A stretch of DNA of 64,000 bases from Costus lasius. Taxonomy: Eukaryota > Streptophyta > Magnoliopsida > Zingiberales > Costaceae. The position numbers were made by a program, and so were the translations under genes. Location of the stretch: assembly GCA_027563935.2 (NCBI GenBank), contig CM050452.1, forward strand, positions 34,108,850-34,172,849, in the 5' to 3' direction. How positions within the stretch are numbered: the first letter of the stretch is position 1; every line of letters begins with the position of its first letter. Shown here piece after piece: positions 8,558-21,140 of this stretch. A model generated the notes under the pieces. That model had not been told where the DNA came from. It saw only the letters and a program-made list of their open reading frames with translations, and ran no database searches.

Positions 8558-10851
8558 ACGAATTTCAATGTGCGATCCCTACTAGAAAGGGAGAAGTTTG
8601 CTGGGCCAAACTTCTCGGACTGGTACGGACACCTTAAGATTGTTCTTAAGGCAGAGAGGAAACTGTATGTCCTCGAGACGGCTATACCGCCTCAACCCGC
8701 TGCGAACGCCGCAAGGGCGGTTCGGGAAGCCTATGAAAAGCATGTCAATGATAGCATTGATGTCGCTTGCCTGATGCTTGCGTCTATGACGCCAGAGCTG
8801 CAGCGTCAGCATGAGGATCTATCTGCTATACAGATTATAGCAAACCTCAAGATGCTGTATGCTGCACAGGCTAGGACTGAACGCTACAATTTGACTAAGC
8901 TTTTCTTTCAGAGCAAACTGGCTGAAGGGAGTCCAGTGGGAGCTCACGTACTCAAGATGATTGGGTACAAGGAGGCTCTAGAGAAACTGGGACATACCGT
9001 CAATCAGGAGCTTGCTATAGACATCATATTGCAGTCTCTCCCGACCTCTTTCGATCCGTTCATCATTAACTTTAATATGAACAAGATCGACTGTACGCCG
9101 GCAGAGTTGCTGAATATGCTCTTGACTACAGAGCTGACTCTTAAGGGAAAGCCTTCAACCTCTGTCTTAATGGTTCCTTCAAGGAACAAAAGGAAGGGGA
9201 AGAAGGGCAAAGCCCCTGTTAAGAGTTACAACAAGGCTCTGAAACAAAAGGTTAAGCGGTCGAAGGAATACAGATGTTTCCATTGTGGCCAGCTGGGTCA
9301 CTGGAAAAAGGATTGTAAAGCGCTCCAAGGAGACAAGAAGGGAAGCATCGCTTCTGGCTCAGGTATTTTTGTGACTGAGGTCATGATATCTTCTTCTTCT
9401 ATTTCATGGGTGTTGGACACTGCATGTGGAGTTCACATTTGTTCAAATGTACAGGAACTCAAGAGAAGAAGACAGGTGGGACAGCATGAGGTGGACCTAC
9501 GAGTAGGAAACGGGGCACAGGTTGCTGCTGTTGCTGTAGGAGAATATCACATCTCATTACCATCTGGACTTGTATTGGAACTAGACAATTGTTACTTTGT
9601 ACCAAGCATTACGAAAAATATTATCTCTATTCCTGCTCTTGTCAGGAAAGGATTTTCCTTTGAATGCAATATTTCAAAGTGTGTTATTTCTTATGATAAT
9701 ATTGTTTATGCTACTGGATCAATTAACAATGGGTTATTCATGTTGGACATGGAATGTTCTGTACAAAATATTGATAATAAGAAAGCCAAGTATGCTGATG
9801 ACAGCACCTTGCTATGGCATAGTCGTTTAGGCCATATTAACAAGAAGCGCATTAAGCGGTTGCATGACCATGGACTGCTGGGATCATACTCCTATGAGGA
9901 GATTGATACATGCAAAGCTTGTTTATTGGGCAAAATGACGAAGTCTCCTTTTCCTAACAAAGGTCAAAGGGCTTCAGGTTTACTTGACCTTATACACAGT
10001 GATGTGTGTGGGCCATTTAGTAAACATGCCAGAGGTGGCTATTCATACTTCATTACCTTTACTGATTATTTCAGTAGATACGGGTATGTCTATCTAATGA
10101 GACATAAGAGTGAATCTTTTGACAAGTTCAAAGAGTTCAAAAATGAAGTACAGAATCAGCAAGGCCGAAATATCAAGGCACTTCGCTCAGATCGAGGTGG
10201 AGAATACCTAAGTCGAGAGTTTACTGACTATCTGAAGGAGTGTGGGATTATCTCACAGCTCACTCCGCCAGGAACACCGCAATGGAATGGTGTGTCTAAG
10301 AGGAGGAACAGAACCTTATTGGATATGGTTCGTTCAATGATGAGTCAGGCTACTCTACCTTACTCCTTTTGGGGATTTGCACTGGAAACAGCTACAAAGG
10401 TACTAAACCGACTGCCATCCAAGGCAGTTTTAAAGACGCCATATGAGTTATGGTATGGGAAACAGCCGAGCTTGACGTTTATTAGGATCTGGGGTTGCGA
10501 GGCTTATGTCAAAAAGCTCGCCTCTGGGAACTAGAGAGCAGATCTGAGAAATGTATCTTTGTCGGTTACCCTATGGAAACTAAGGGTTATTATTTCTACG
10601 ATCCCAAAGAGAACAAGGTATTTGTTGCTCGGACGGCCATTTTTCTTGAGAAGGAATTTCTTCTGCAAGAGGCCAGTGGGAGAGAAATAAAGCTGGATGA
10701 GAATCCAGAGGAAGGACAAAGTAGTCAAGCACAGTTGGATGAGCATGAGCCAGTAGAACAGGTTATTGAACAACCTGAGGCTCAGATATCACGGGAACCG
10801 CAAAGATCGGGAAGGATCCGTCGACAGCCTGAGCGCTATGACGGAGTCTAC
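8558..10851 (+). pseudogene. gag-pol: Copia gag-PR-INT-(RT) polyprotein, broken and interrupted
   Basis: Family A polyprotein from the gag start to the INT-RT linker. The expected ATG is ACG here (8558-8560). Gag is of the UBN2 copia type, with knuckle CFHCGQLGHWKKDC (9275-9316). The protease has LDTACG (Asp codon 9416). Integrase shows the H-H-C-C finger (HSRLGH...CKAC), then HSDVCGP and LRSDRGGEY. The third catalytic residue, Glu in other copies, is Lys (AAG 10298-10300). One base is missing near 10530, stopping the frame at 10534; the next frame continues through the linker to 10851, where a minus-strand LTR interrupts it. Lost start, dead integrase and frameshift make this an inactive copy. 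Confidence 0.95.
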
Positions 10852-12520
10852 TGCAGGGAACCCCTTTCATGAGGGGTGCGAAACCCTAAAGTGGCGCAAC
10901 ATGATAGGCAGCGGATTCAAGGGTCGAAGAGCATGCATTATATGATCAACTTTCGAAACATGAATAGAGAAGATGCGATTCATACCATAGCCATTTCAAG
11001 ATGGCGCCTTGGAAGCAAGAGAACAACGAAGGTCTCCTCCAAATCGTCACACACAAGATGAGCGATGGCTTGCTTCTTGTCGTCCCTTGTGCTAGCAAGG
11101 ATCGTCCAAGATGTCTTTGATCGAAAGGAAAGGGATGGAGATGTCGATCTCTCTTGGCCGAATCTTCCTCTATGCTTCAAGTTGTCGCCGCACACTAAAA
11201 GTGTCAAGAGGAATGAGTTTGAGTGACGAGAATAGAGAACCCTCTATTCGAACGTGAGCCATCTCCAAGTGGAGATCATGGTTACTAAAAATAGCAACCA
11301 CTCATCGCTCCAATGTTCACGCCAAGTGAACATGTCGCCACGCCTTGAACCATGCGCTCATTTCATGAGCTGGTTCAATTTGGTTCGGTTTAAGAACCAA
11401 TCAAGCCAAGCAATCAAGTCTAGATCTCAAATAAACCCTAAGGCTCCAGATCTAACCGTTGATCTCTTGATGCTTCTGATCTCACCGATCTAGCATCTAT
11501 TCTCTCGATCGAAGCTTACCGATCTCAAGCCCTAATCAATCAAACATGATCAGACCAGATCTTACTTACAATCAGAGATCAAATCCCTTTAAACTGAACT
11601 TAAACAATTCAGTCCACACGATCTGACTTAAGTAAGCCATATCATCAAATTGTGCGACCCTGAGGGTTTCCTTTAAATGTCGGTAACGATAACTTACGTC
11701 ATCACGATCAGTGAGGGGTATCTAGTAACACATCACTGTCTCCCGATATAAAGAAAAGAGTCTTCCAAGACTACACCCAAAAACTGCACAAGTGTGAATC
11801 AACTCACTAGGCATGCATATTTCCTTTGCCACTGGATGTTCTTATTGGACAAGCGTGTCAAGCTTGTAACTCCAATATGACGAGCATGATTAGAACAGAT
11901 GAACACTGTCACCTGGGTATGGCCATACTCTTTTCTCAATCATCTCATCCAGGGGGCCCTTTAGAACATCGCACTCCTTAAACAAGGAGACGGCAATCCT
12001 ATATCTATCACTAGTGCCCTAACATGACTCAAGCTCACCATCCAAGATAGTGTATAATCATTATGTTTCAAATGTTATTGAACTACCTCAAAACAATGAC
12101 AATCATCATTTAGAAACACAAGTGATCTCAAGTCAGAGGAAATGTGCCACATGTCGCAATCAAGGATTATTCACATTGTGACAAGCAATTGAATATCCTA
12201 GTAGGGTCTGTCCAGTACATCCAATGTACCCATGAGTCTACATCTTATTCCATGCTCGAAGCATCCTATAAGATTAGAACACATATTAGTCTCAATCATA
12301 TCAAGGCTGTCTCATGTTCACCAAGATATCTCGACTAAGGACTTTACTACATGTCAGCCTAGCTGAACAGCTTTGAGACATTATTCAGAAGTACACTTAT
12401 TACAGCAGACAAGGTAACAACCTGAATAACAACCATGCCTTTATAAACATAAGAGTTTATTACATGATACTGATACAATCCCAAGGCCTCAAACATTAGC
12501 CTTAAGGGCATACCCCAACA
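10852..12520 (-). repeat. Family A LTR (3' LTR of minus-strand element)
   Basis: The right end is the reverse complement of TGTTGGGGTATGCCC, followed by the reversed purine tract, so it is the 3' LTR of the minus-strand copia to its right. The left terminus is TGCAGGGAACCCC, inside copia pol; the flank is TCTAC (10847-10851). Its left ~170 bp differ strongly from the partner LTR at 21141-22839, which is unexpected for LTRs of one insertion. The length is 1,669 bp. Confidence 0.92.
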
Positions 12521-12531
12521 ATCTCCCACTT
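12521..12531 (-). other. Polypurine tract, minus-strand copia
   Basis: Reverse complement of AAGTGGGAGAT, abutting the LTR at 12520 and just downstream of the pol stop on the minus strand. Confidence 0.9.
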
Positions 12532-12540
12532 GCACTTAAT

Positions 12541-15500
12541 CTAATGGTTGAGAAATCTCAAACCCATATTATTACAGTGCTTCTCATGCTTCTGCTGCGC
12601 CAGAGGCTTGGTAAGCGGGTCTGCCAGATTGTCATCTGTATGTACCTTGCAGACTTTGATCTCGCCACGATCAATGATCTCCCGGATCAAATGAAACCGT
12701 CTCTGTATGTGCTTGGACTTCTGGTGCGACCGTGGTTCCTTTGCCTGTGCGATTGCTCCAGTGTTATCACAGAAGATAACCAAAGGATCTGCACTCGAAG
12801 GAACAACACCAAGTTCTCTCACGAACTTACGAATCCACACTGCCTCCTTGGATGCTTCCGAGGCTGCAACATACTCGGCTTCTGTTGTGGAATCAGCAAC
12901 AGTTGACTGTTTGAAACTCTTCCACACCACTGCTCCTCCATTCAGGCTAAAAACATAGCCTGATTGCGATCGGAAATCATCCTGGTCAGACTGGAACGAA
13001 GCGTCAGTATATCCTTCAATACTGAGTTCTTCCTGACCACCATATATCAAGAACATATCTTTGGTCCTCCGCAGATATTTTAAGATGTTCTTGACTGCAA
13101 TCCAGTGCGCCATACCTGGATTACTTTGGAACCGACTGGTCACGCTTAACCCGTAAGCGACGTCTGGGCGAGTACACAACATCGCATACATAATGGACCC
13201 AATAGCCGAAGCATAAGGCGTATTGTCCATTTCATCCTTCTCAGTCTGTGTTTGTGGACACTGACTCTTCAAAAGATTCAGACCATGTCTGACTGGAAGA
13301 TATCCTCTTTTAGAATTTTCTAAATGAAATCTCTCCAGGACTTTATCGATGTAAGTACTCTGGCACAACCCGAGAAGCCTCTTAGATCTATCCCTGTAGA
13401 TCTTCACACCTAACACATAGGCTGCTTCTCCTAGATCTTTCATCTGGAAACATTTCCTTGACCATGCCTTAACCGCATGCATTTCAGGAATGTCATTTCC
13501 AATGATCAAGATGTCATCGACGTAGAGGACCAGGAAGGTAATTACGCTCCCACTAAACCTCTTATATACACACGGGTCATCCTCGTTCTTGATGAAACCA
13601 AACTCAGAGATTGATTCATCAAAACGAATATTCCAGCTTCTTGATGCTTGTTTAAGTCCATAAATAGACTTCTTTAACTTGCATATTTTATGACGATCTG
13701 ATGGATTAGTGAAACCTTCAGGTTGGGTCATATACACATCCTCATCCAGACTTCCATTAAGGAAAGCTGTCTTCACATCCATCTGCCAGATCTCATAATC
13801 GTAATATGCAGCTATCGCGAAAAGAATCCGAATAGACTTAAACATAGCTACTGGTGAGAAAGTTTCATCATAATCTATCCCGTAGATTTGTTTGAAACCT
13901 TTCGCAACTAGCCTGCCTTTATAGGTAACCACGTTACCATCCATGTCAATCTTCTTCTTGAAGATCCATTTACAGCCTATAGGGATTACTCCCGGAGGCG
14001 GATCAACCAAATCCCAGACTTGGTTATCTGACATGGAGTCCATCTCGGCGCGCATAGCTTCAAGCCATCTCGCTGACTCCGGTCCACTGACCGCATCCGC
14101 ATAAGTGAGGGGTTCATCATTATCAATGATGTAGACTCCGTCATAGCGCTCAGGCTGTCGACGGATCCTTCCCGATCTACGCGGTTCCCGTGATATCTGA
14201 GCCTCAGGTTGTTCAATAACCTGATCTACCGGCTCAGGCTCATCCAACTGTGCTTGAGCACTTTGTCCTTCTTCTGGATTCTCATCCAACTTTATTTCTC
14301 TCCCACTGGCCTCTTGCAGAAGAAACTCCTTCTCAAGAAATATGGCCGTCCGAGCAACAAACACTTTGTTCTCTTTGGGATCGAAGAAATAATAACCCTT
14401 AGTTTCCTTAGGGTAACCGACAAAGATACATTTGTCAGATCTGCTCTCTAGTTCCCAGAGGCGAGCTTTTTGACATAAGCCTCGCAACCCCAGATCCTAA
14501 TAAACGTCAAGCTCGGCTGTTTCCCATACCATAACTCATATGGCGTCTTTGAAACTGCCTTGGATGGCACTCGGTTTAGTACCTTTGCAGCTGTTTCCAG
14601 TGCAAACCCCCAAAAGGAGTATGGAAGAGTAGCCTGACTCATCATAGAACGAACCATATCAAGTAACGTTCTATTTCTCCTCTCGGACACACCATTCCAT
14701 TGCGGTGTTCCTGGTGGAGTGAGCTGTGAGATAATCCCACACTCCTTCAGATAGTCAGTAAACGCATGACTCAAGTATTCTCCACCTCGATCAGAACGAA
14801 GTGCCTTGATATTTCGGCCTAGCTGATTCTGTACTTCATTTTTGAACCCTTTGAACTTGTCAAAAGATTCACTCTTATGTCTCATAAGATAGACATAACC
14901 ATATCTACTGAAATCATCAGTAAAGGTAATGAAGTACTGATAGCCACCTCTGGCATGTTTACTAAATGGCCCACACACATCACTGTGTATAAGGTCAAGT
15001 AAACCTGAAGCCCTTTGACCTTTGTTAGGAAAAGGAGACTTCGTCATTTTACCCATTAAACAAGCTTTGCATGTATCAATCTCCTCATAGGAGAATGATC
15101 CCAGCAGTCCATGATCATGCAACCGCTTAATGCGCTTCTTGTTAATATGGCCTAAACGACTATGCCATAACAAGGTGCTGTCATCAGCATATTGGCTTTC
15201 TTATTATCAATATTTTGTATAGAATATTCCATGTCCAACATGAATAACCCATTGTTAATTGAACCAGTAGCATAAACAATATTATCAAGAGTAAGATAAC
15301 ACTTTAAAATCTTGCATTCAAAGGAAAACCCTTTCCTGACAAGAGCAGGAATAGAGATAATATTTTTGGTAATACTGGGTACAAAATAACAATTGTTTAA
15401 TTCTAATACAATGCCAGATGGTAATGAGATGTAATAATCCCCTACAGCAACAGCAGCAACCCGTGCCCCGTTTCCAACGCGTAGGTCCACCTCATGCTGC

Positions 15501-15717
15501 CCCACCTGTCTTCTTCTCTTGAGTTCCTGTACATTTGAACAAATGTGAACTCCACATGCAGTGTCCAACACCCATGAAATAGAAGAAGAGGATATCATGA
15601 CCTCAGTCACAAATATACCTGAGCCAGAAGCGATGCTTCCCTTCTTGTCTCCTTGGAGCGCTTTACAGTCCTTTTTCCAGTGACCCAGCTGGCCGCAGTG
15701 GAAACACCTGTTGTCCT
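12541..15717 (-). pseudogene. gag-pol: Copia PR-INT-RT-RNaseH, minus strand, frameshifted
   Basis: Continuous with gag at 18583-19293 before a solo LTR split the gene. The RT-RNase H part is open (14487 to 12541): IDYDETFSPVAMF, LYVDDILIIGND, TDAS, TEAEY and CDNTGA are all present. Integrase (15173 to 14448) keeps HSRLGH, CKAC, HSDVCGP, LRSDRGGEY and the catalytic Glu in VSERRNR. The protease region has LDTACG. There are two one-base deletions: near 15192, between PR and INT, and near 14452, between INT and RT. The second is at the same base as the lesion near 10530 in the plus-strand copy. The zinc knuckle lies at the right edge, next to the insertion. Confidence 0.95.
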
Positions 15718-18582
15718 TGTAAGATCCAAGGATCTTAAGTCCTGGTAAGCATTATTTTTGATTTAAATAAAATTATTGACTGTGTTATTATTCCTGTGTA
15801 TTGATTGTTAATTTATGATAAATTAATTAGAGATTTTGGTTGTTGAATTATAGTTAATTAAATTAGAGATTTTTGGATGTTAATGTTAATTAATTAACTA
15901 GCTTATTGGATACCAATTTTCAGTTAATTAATTAGAGTTTACTGCTTGTTAATTTAAGTTATTTAATTGTTAATTAATTGGAGTTATTGGACGTTAATCC
16001 TTATTGGATGTCAATTAAATCCTTATTGTATTTTCATTAAGTGAATGGTTAGTTAATGGTTAAATTAATTAGTTAATCATGGGTTATTGGGTTTGCACGA
16101 ATTGGGTTTTAAAATTCAAATTATTAGTTAAATGGATTAAACCCTATTTGAATTAATGGGTTAATGGGTTAAAAATTTAAAACCGAAATTTTGAGTTAGT
16201 AATTTCGGTTAGGGTAGAGTTTGTGGCAAAATTTTGGCTTGGAGGAAATTCTTGGGCGACGGCTTGAAGGCTTGGGGCGATTCTTGGAGGCTTGGAGGCG
16301 AAAATTCCTTTCTTCCTCTTCCTTCTCCCTTTGGCCGGCGTCTTGGTGTTGGTGGCGTTCCTCTTCCCTTGGTGGCAACATTGGTGGAATTTCAAGGCTT
16401 TAGGCGAATTGTTGTGGAGGATTTTCACCCTAGTGTTCTCGGTTAAGAGGTGAGTGGGGTGTCTTAATTCCTTCCATATGTGTCTTATTCGAACTCCATC
16501 AATATAGTTGTGTTAAATAATAAATTTGATTGCATGAAAAATTACCATGTGTAAAACCGAAATCTTGATAGTTGGGATGAAAACCGAAAATTTGTAACCT
16601 TGATAATTATTTATGAAAAAACCGAATCCTTGATGTTAATTGTGAAATCCGAAATCTTGATGATTGTTTATGAAAACCGAAAATTTGTAATATGAAATTT
16701 AAGGTATTCTCTTATGGAATTTGGGAAGTTTTAGACCAATGATTTTAAACATGAAATTCATGTTAATTAAGGTTTAAAATTAAATAGATAATATGTTATG
16801 TTAACTGTGGGTTACATGTAGTGATTTGTAAAATAATGTTGTATGAATACATGCTTTACATTTTATGTTGATTTTATGGATGTTTGTTGTAATTTTATGT
16901 TTCTTTATGAGTGTAGCATGTTTTATGGTTATATATTTATGGTTATGTAACTTTGTTTGAGAAATTGAGTGATAACTTAGCAAGACTACACTGAACTATC
17001 AGCATGAAACCTAAGGACTACACTATATTATGTGATTTTGAATTTTTGAATATTATGTGATCATGTGATTTTTGAGTATTATGTAATTATGTGATTTTTG
17101 AAGAGTATGTGGTTATGTGATTTTCGGTTATTATGTGTTATGTGATGGTTAGGACTAAGGCTAAGTGTGACTGTGTACTCAAGGGGATAGTATGTGTAAT
17201 ATGTTAAGGGTTTGAAATTTCAGCCCTGTATTGTGATATGTGAGGGGGTTGATGTTCAACCTACCTGTTATGATTATTGTGATGGGGGTTGATGTTCAGC
17301 CTGCCCGATATGATTATTGTGATGACTATCCTAGAGTCTAGTTGACACTTAGAAGTCCACCGTTGTGAAATAAGATATAAGATGTGTCTGTTGTCCAGTA
17401 GGAACCTTTTGGGAGAACGGGTTTTGACGCAAAGTGCCATGTCTTGGTCGGACAGGGGCCACCTCTTGATGTCATCACTCTTTTTGTGATATGGGGTGTC
17501 GTAGAGCAAAGTGCCACGTCGTGACCCGGCGGGGGCCACCTCTTGAATCTACACACAATCCATCGATGTGTTATGGGGTGTTTTAGAGCAAAGTGCCACG
17601 TCGTGACCTGGCAGGGGCCACCTCTTGATTCTACTCACTGTCCATGTTTATATGTTGCATGAAATTTTGCAGTCTCCCAGTGCTTAGGCCAAAGCCGGGT
17701 TAGACCATAATGGTCACTACTGAATATGCTGGACAACTAGGTTAATTAAGTGTTGGTGTGTTTAGTTGGTTTAGAGTATAACTCTAGAACCTGAGTTTGT
17801 TATATGTTGGTGTGTACATCTAACTGTTATTATGACTTCTGTTTTCTTTATGTTGTTATATGTTGACATAATGTTCCTGTTAAAGATTTTTAAAATAATC
17901 TGTCTATATTTTTGAGTGTATGTTATGGATGGTCGATTTAGACTATCCACTCACTGGGCTGTGTAGCTCACCCCTCAATGTTTTCAGGTATAGAACAGGG
18001 GCGCACTGCATGAGTTAGCATATTATACGGATATTGTGATTCTTCATGCTGATTGGATGTATAACTTTTGTGCTTAAGTAACTGAGGCCGGATGTGGCCG
18101 AATTATATGAACTTGTGTTGCCGGTTGTGGCGGTTTTGATATATGATTTTGTGTCACCGCGGGCTTTGGCCTGGTTTCGGTGTTGGGTATCACTGTGAAA
18201 CTTTATGGAATCGATTTTGTGATTTTGTTTTGAAATTCGGTTTGTGGCATATTCTTTGTAATCGGTTTTGATATACCTGTAACTTGCATATGTCTAGTGC
18301 AAGTATTGCCTGGTGGCAGGTACCTTTATGGATTTTATGGATTTGATACGGATTTGATATAACTGTTACCTTGCATATGTCTAGTGCAAGGAATGCGTGG
18401 TGGCAGGTACCTTTATGAAATTGTGTTTTTGTGGAGATTTATATGTATGGATTTTCGAAATTTTCAGATCGGGTTTCCTGAACGGGGTTTTACCTAGCAT
18501 ATGTATCGATCTTGTATGATAACATCCTGTTTCTTTCATGAATTGTGTTGCTTGTTTGGGGTTTAGATAACGGGATGTTACA
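15718..18582 (+). mobile_element. Solo Gypsy (Tekay-related) LTR, plus orientation
   Basis: Begins TGTAAGATCCAAGG and ends GGGATGTTACA, flanked on both sides by GTCCT (15713-15717 and 18583-18587), a clean 5-bp target duplication inside copia gag. The termini match the LTRs of the full Gypsy element at 39680-49439 and the solo LTR at 30043. It is 2,865 bp long and no internal region is present, so it is a solo LTR left by LTR-LTR recombination. It carries three ~80-bp tandem units from 17431 to about 17640, each with AAAGTGCCA and GGGGCCACCTCTTGA, and an AT-rich first ~450 bp. Open frames near 16177-16446 are LTR sequence, not genes. Confidence 0.93.
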
Positions 18583-19293
18583 GTCCTTTGACCGCTTAAC
18601 CTTCTGTTTCAGAGCCTTGCTGTAACTCTTGACAGGGGCCTTGCCCTTCCTCCCCTTCTTCTTGTTCCTTGAGGGAACCATTAAGACAGAGGTTGAAGGC
18701 TTTCCCTTCAGAGTTTCCTCAGTAGTCAAGAGCATATTCAGCAGCTCTGCCGGAGTACAATCGATTTTGTTCATATTAAAGTTAATAATGAACGCATCGA
18801 AAGAGGGCGGGAGAGACTGCAGAATAATGTCTACAGCAAGCTCCTGATTGATGGTATGCCCCAGTTTCTCTAGAGCCTCCTTGTGCCCAATCATCTTGAG
18901 CACGTGAGCTCCCACTGGGCTCCCTTCAGCCAGTTTGCTCTGAAAGAAAAGCTTGGTCAGATTATAGCGTTCAGTCCTCGCCTGTGCAGCATACAACATC
19001 TTGAGGTTCGCTATAATCTCTATAGCCGACATATCCTCATGCTGACGCTGCAGCGGTGGCGTCATAGACGCTAGCATCAGGCAAGCGACATCAATGCTAT
19101 CATTGACATGCTTTTCATAGGCATCACGAACTGCCCTTGCGGCGTTCGCAGCGGGTTGAGGCGGCACAGCCGTCTCGAGGACATACAGTTTCCTCTCTGC
19201 CTTAAGAACAATCTTAAGGTGTCCGTACCAGTCTGAGAAGTTTGGCCCAGCAAACTTCTCCCTTTCCAGTAGGGATCGCACATTGAAGCTCAT
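18583..19293 (-). pseudogene. gag: Copia gag N-terminal part, minus strand
   Basis: Gag starts at ATG 19291-19293 (MSFNVRSLLEREKFAG) and runs about 235 codons to a Lys-rich stretch before the solo LTR separates it from its zinc knuckle. This part is open and keeps the family's gag blocks (DWYGHLKIVLKAERKLYVLE, SPVGAHVLKMIGHKEALEKLG, INFNMNKIDCTPAELLNMLLTTE). The start is placed here because it directly follows the conserved leader end and begins the same frame in the 61084 copy. The insertion alone disables this copy. Confidence 0.93.
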
Positions 19294-21126
19294 GGTGTTC
19301 GTTGCTGCAGGAATCTACAACAATGCAAGAACAGCAAGGTCAGTATCAATGTCTAGAATCAATCCAGGACTTAAGAAAGATTCTTTTTCTCACTATTTTA
19401 TCTGACTGAAAAATCCATTAAAACAGTCCGAAAGAGTAACACTCTTTTAGTGAGATGGGATCCAGATTTCATACTTGGTCTCCGCGTCCCGCTCAGGCGA
19501 GATAAGATGCACAGAGAGTACAAGCACTAATTTCTGGTAGGCAGTCCCTGCCAATCGCCAACCCGTGCGATTCCCCTTCATCTGGGCAATCCAGCAGACT
19601 GTGCCAACTGAGTTGGTACAACACAGTCTCTGATCCCACAGATGGCTGCCTCCATATAGCTAACATATGCCCCATATGTAGCCTACATGGTCAAGCTGAC
19701 CTGACCTACTCCCTGGACCACCACGTGCTATGCTGAGCAACGAGAAGCGATAAATCCCTTCTCTGTAACACGCAGGTGAAATCACACACCGTCTGAAGAT
19801 AGATGGGCGTGCCCACTGAGTGGGTACAACACGGCCCCAACGATAGTCAGAACAGTGAGGTTTCGCGCCAGAAGGCATTACGTGCTTGATATTTTAGCGT
19901 TGGATTTTAACGGTCTTTTATCTTCTTACTATCAGGCAAATCTTATGGCTATAGCAGAAGATAAATAACTCATGCAATTCTAGTTATTTAGAAAATAAAA
20001 GAAAGCATGGATCTTATGTGGTAAAAGCCCATAGAGCCTAAGTAAGACCTTAAATCAACTTAAGTCTTCACTTGCTCTTCTTGGGTCTTTTGCATCTCAT
20101 CTGGTCCAACCCAGGGCCCTAGCGCTCAATGCAGCTCAGGTGCGCCCACCAGATGAATGCGCCTGTCCTAGGGTCGAACCCTAGACTTCCCACCTGGAAA
20201 AGCCTTAGCTGCATGCACCTCTGCCATGTGTGCTTTGAACTCTTGTCTGATTAAAATACATTTTAATCTATCTAGACAAGCTTGACTCGCAGGTCAATTA
20301 TACAATAAATTAATTAGAAATGTGATGCGCAGATCACAATAATATTAATTTACAATTTACCAGGCTCGCAGGCCCCAGCACAGCACACATTAAAGGGCAA
20401 CCCACATAAGATTAAATAAATAAGCATCATGGCATCATTCAATCAACATGTGATCCATTACAAAGAAAATAAAATTTTGAAAACCCATTGGCATCAATTT
20501 TACTTTTCTTATGTGCCCTACAACCTTACAACGGTCCATTGATAGGGATCCACTCATCATGTCTAGTTAGATCCATGCCCTTGCATGCACCAAGTCATAA
20601 CTGACTCGAGTTGACCTAATGGTCAACCATGCATGCTCCAAGGGCTGAACAACCAACATGAGTTCTGGCAAACGGGTGTGACCCCGGGCCTAACTCATGT
20701 GCGTTCACTGGTTGTCTCAACCAGACCTCGCTACAAGCCTGTGATGCAATCGACCTATAGCCACCTCGTGCTTGCGCACAGGTGCCATCTGGTCGATCCA
20801 TCTAGGCTGTCAGATGGTCTGATCAGACTAGTTTGATCTATACTAGATGATGCTTTCAACCCCATCAACCCGTCTAAGGGTTTATAGTAGGCGCAAATAT
20901 AGATCTAGGTGATAGGCGCGCAAGATGTAAGTTTTGTTCAAAACATCTTCAATAAGCGCAACAAAATAAGAAGCTTTCAACTAAGTTAACATGCGCAACT
21001 AGATAGAAACATGTATCTAAGGTAACATGCGCAAACTTAATTAAACCTTCATATAGATCTATAACATGTATTAGCATACACGGATCACAACAAGCAAAAG
21101 CAATCATATGAACATGCAAAAACCAT
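19294..21126 (-). other. Family A copia leader, minus strand
   Basis: Leader between primer-binding site and gag ATG, about 1.83 kb. It carries the same paired hairpins (19809-19832 and 19601-19624) and the GNRA-loop hairpin near 20768-20790. No conserved protein is seen; open frames such as 20633-20836 lie in the structured region. Confidence 0.9.
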
Positions 21127-21139
21127 GCTCTGATACCAA
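21127..21139 (-). other. Primer-binding site (initiator tRNA-Met type)
   Basis: Reverse complement of TTGGTATCAGAGC, one base from the LTR end at 21141. It matches the 3' end complement of plant initiator tRNA-Met, the usual primer of Ty1/Copia elements. Confidence 0.9.
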
Positions 21140-21140
21140 T

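Noticed and set aside
16177..16446. Small open frames in the solo Gypsy LTR, with counterparts at 32181-32435 and 41474-41818
   Set aside because: They arise from a repeat-rich LTR segment and change frame and length between copies.
17038..17130. Possible microsatellite or CRISPR-like array (repeated TTATGTGATTTTTGA)
   Set aside because: Degenerate AT-rich LTR sequence with irregular spacing and no spacer structure; a plant genome would not carry CRISPR.
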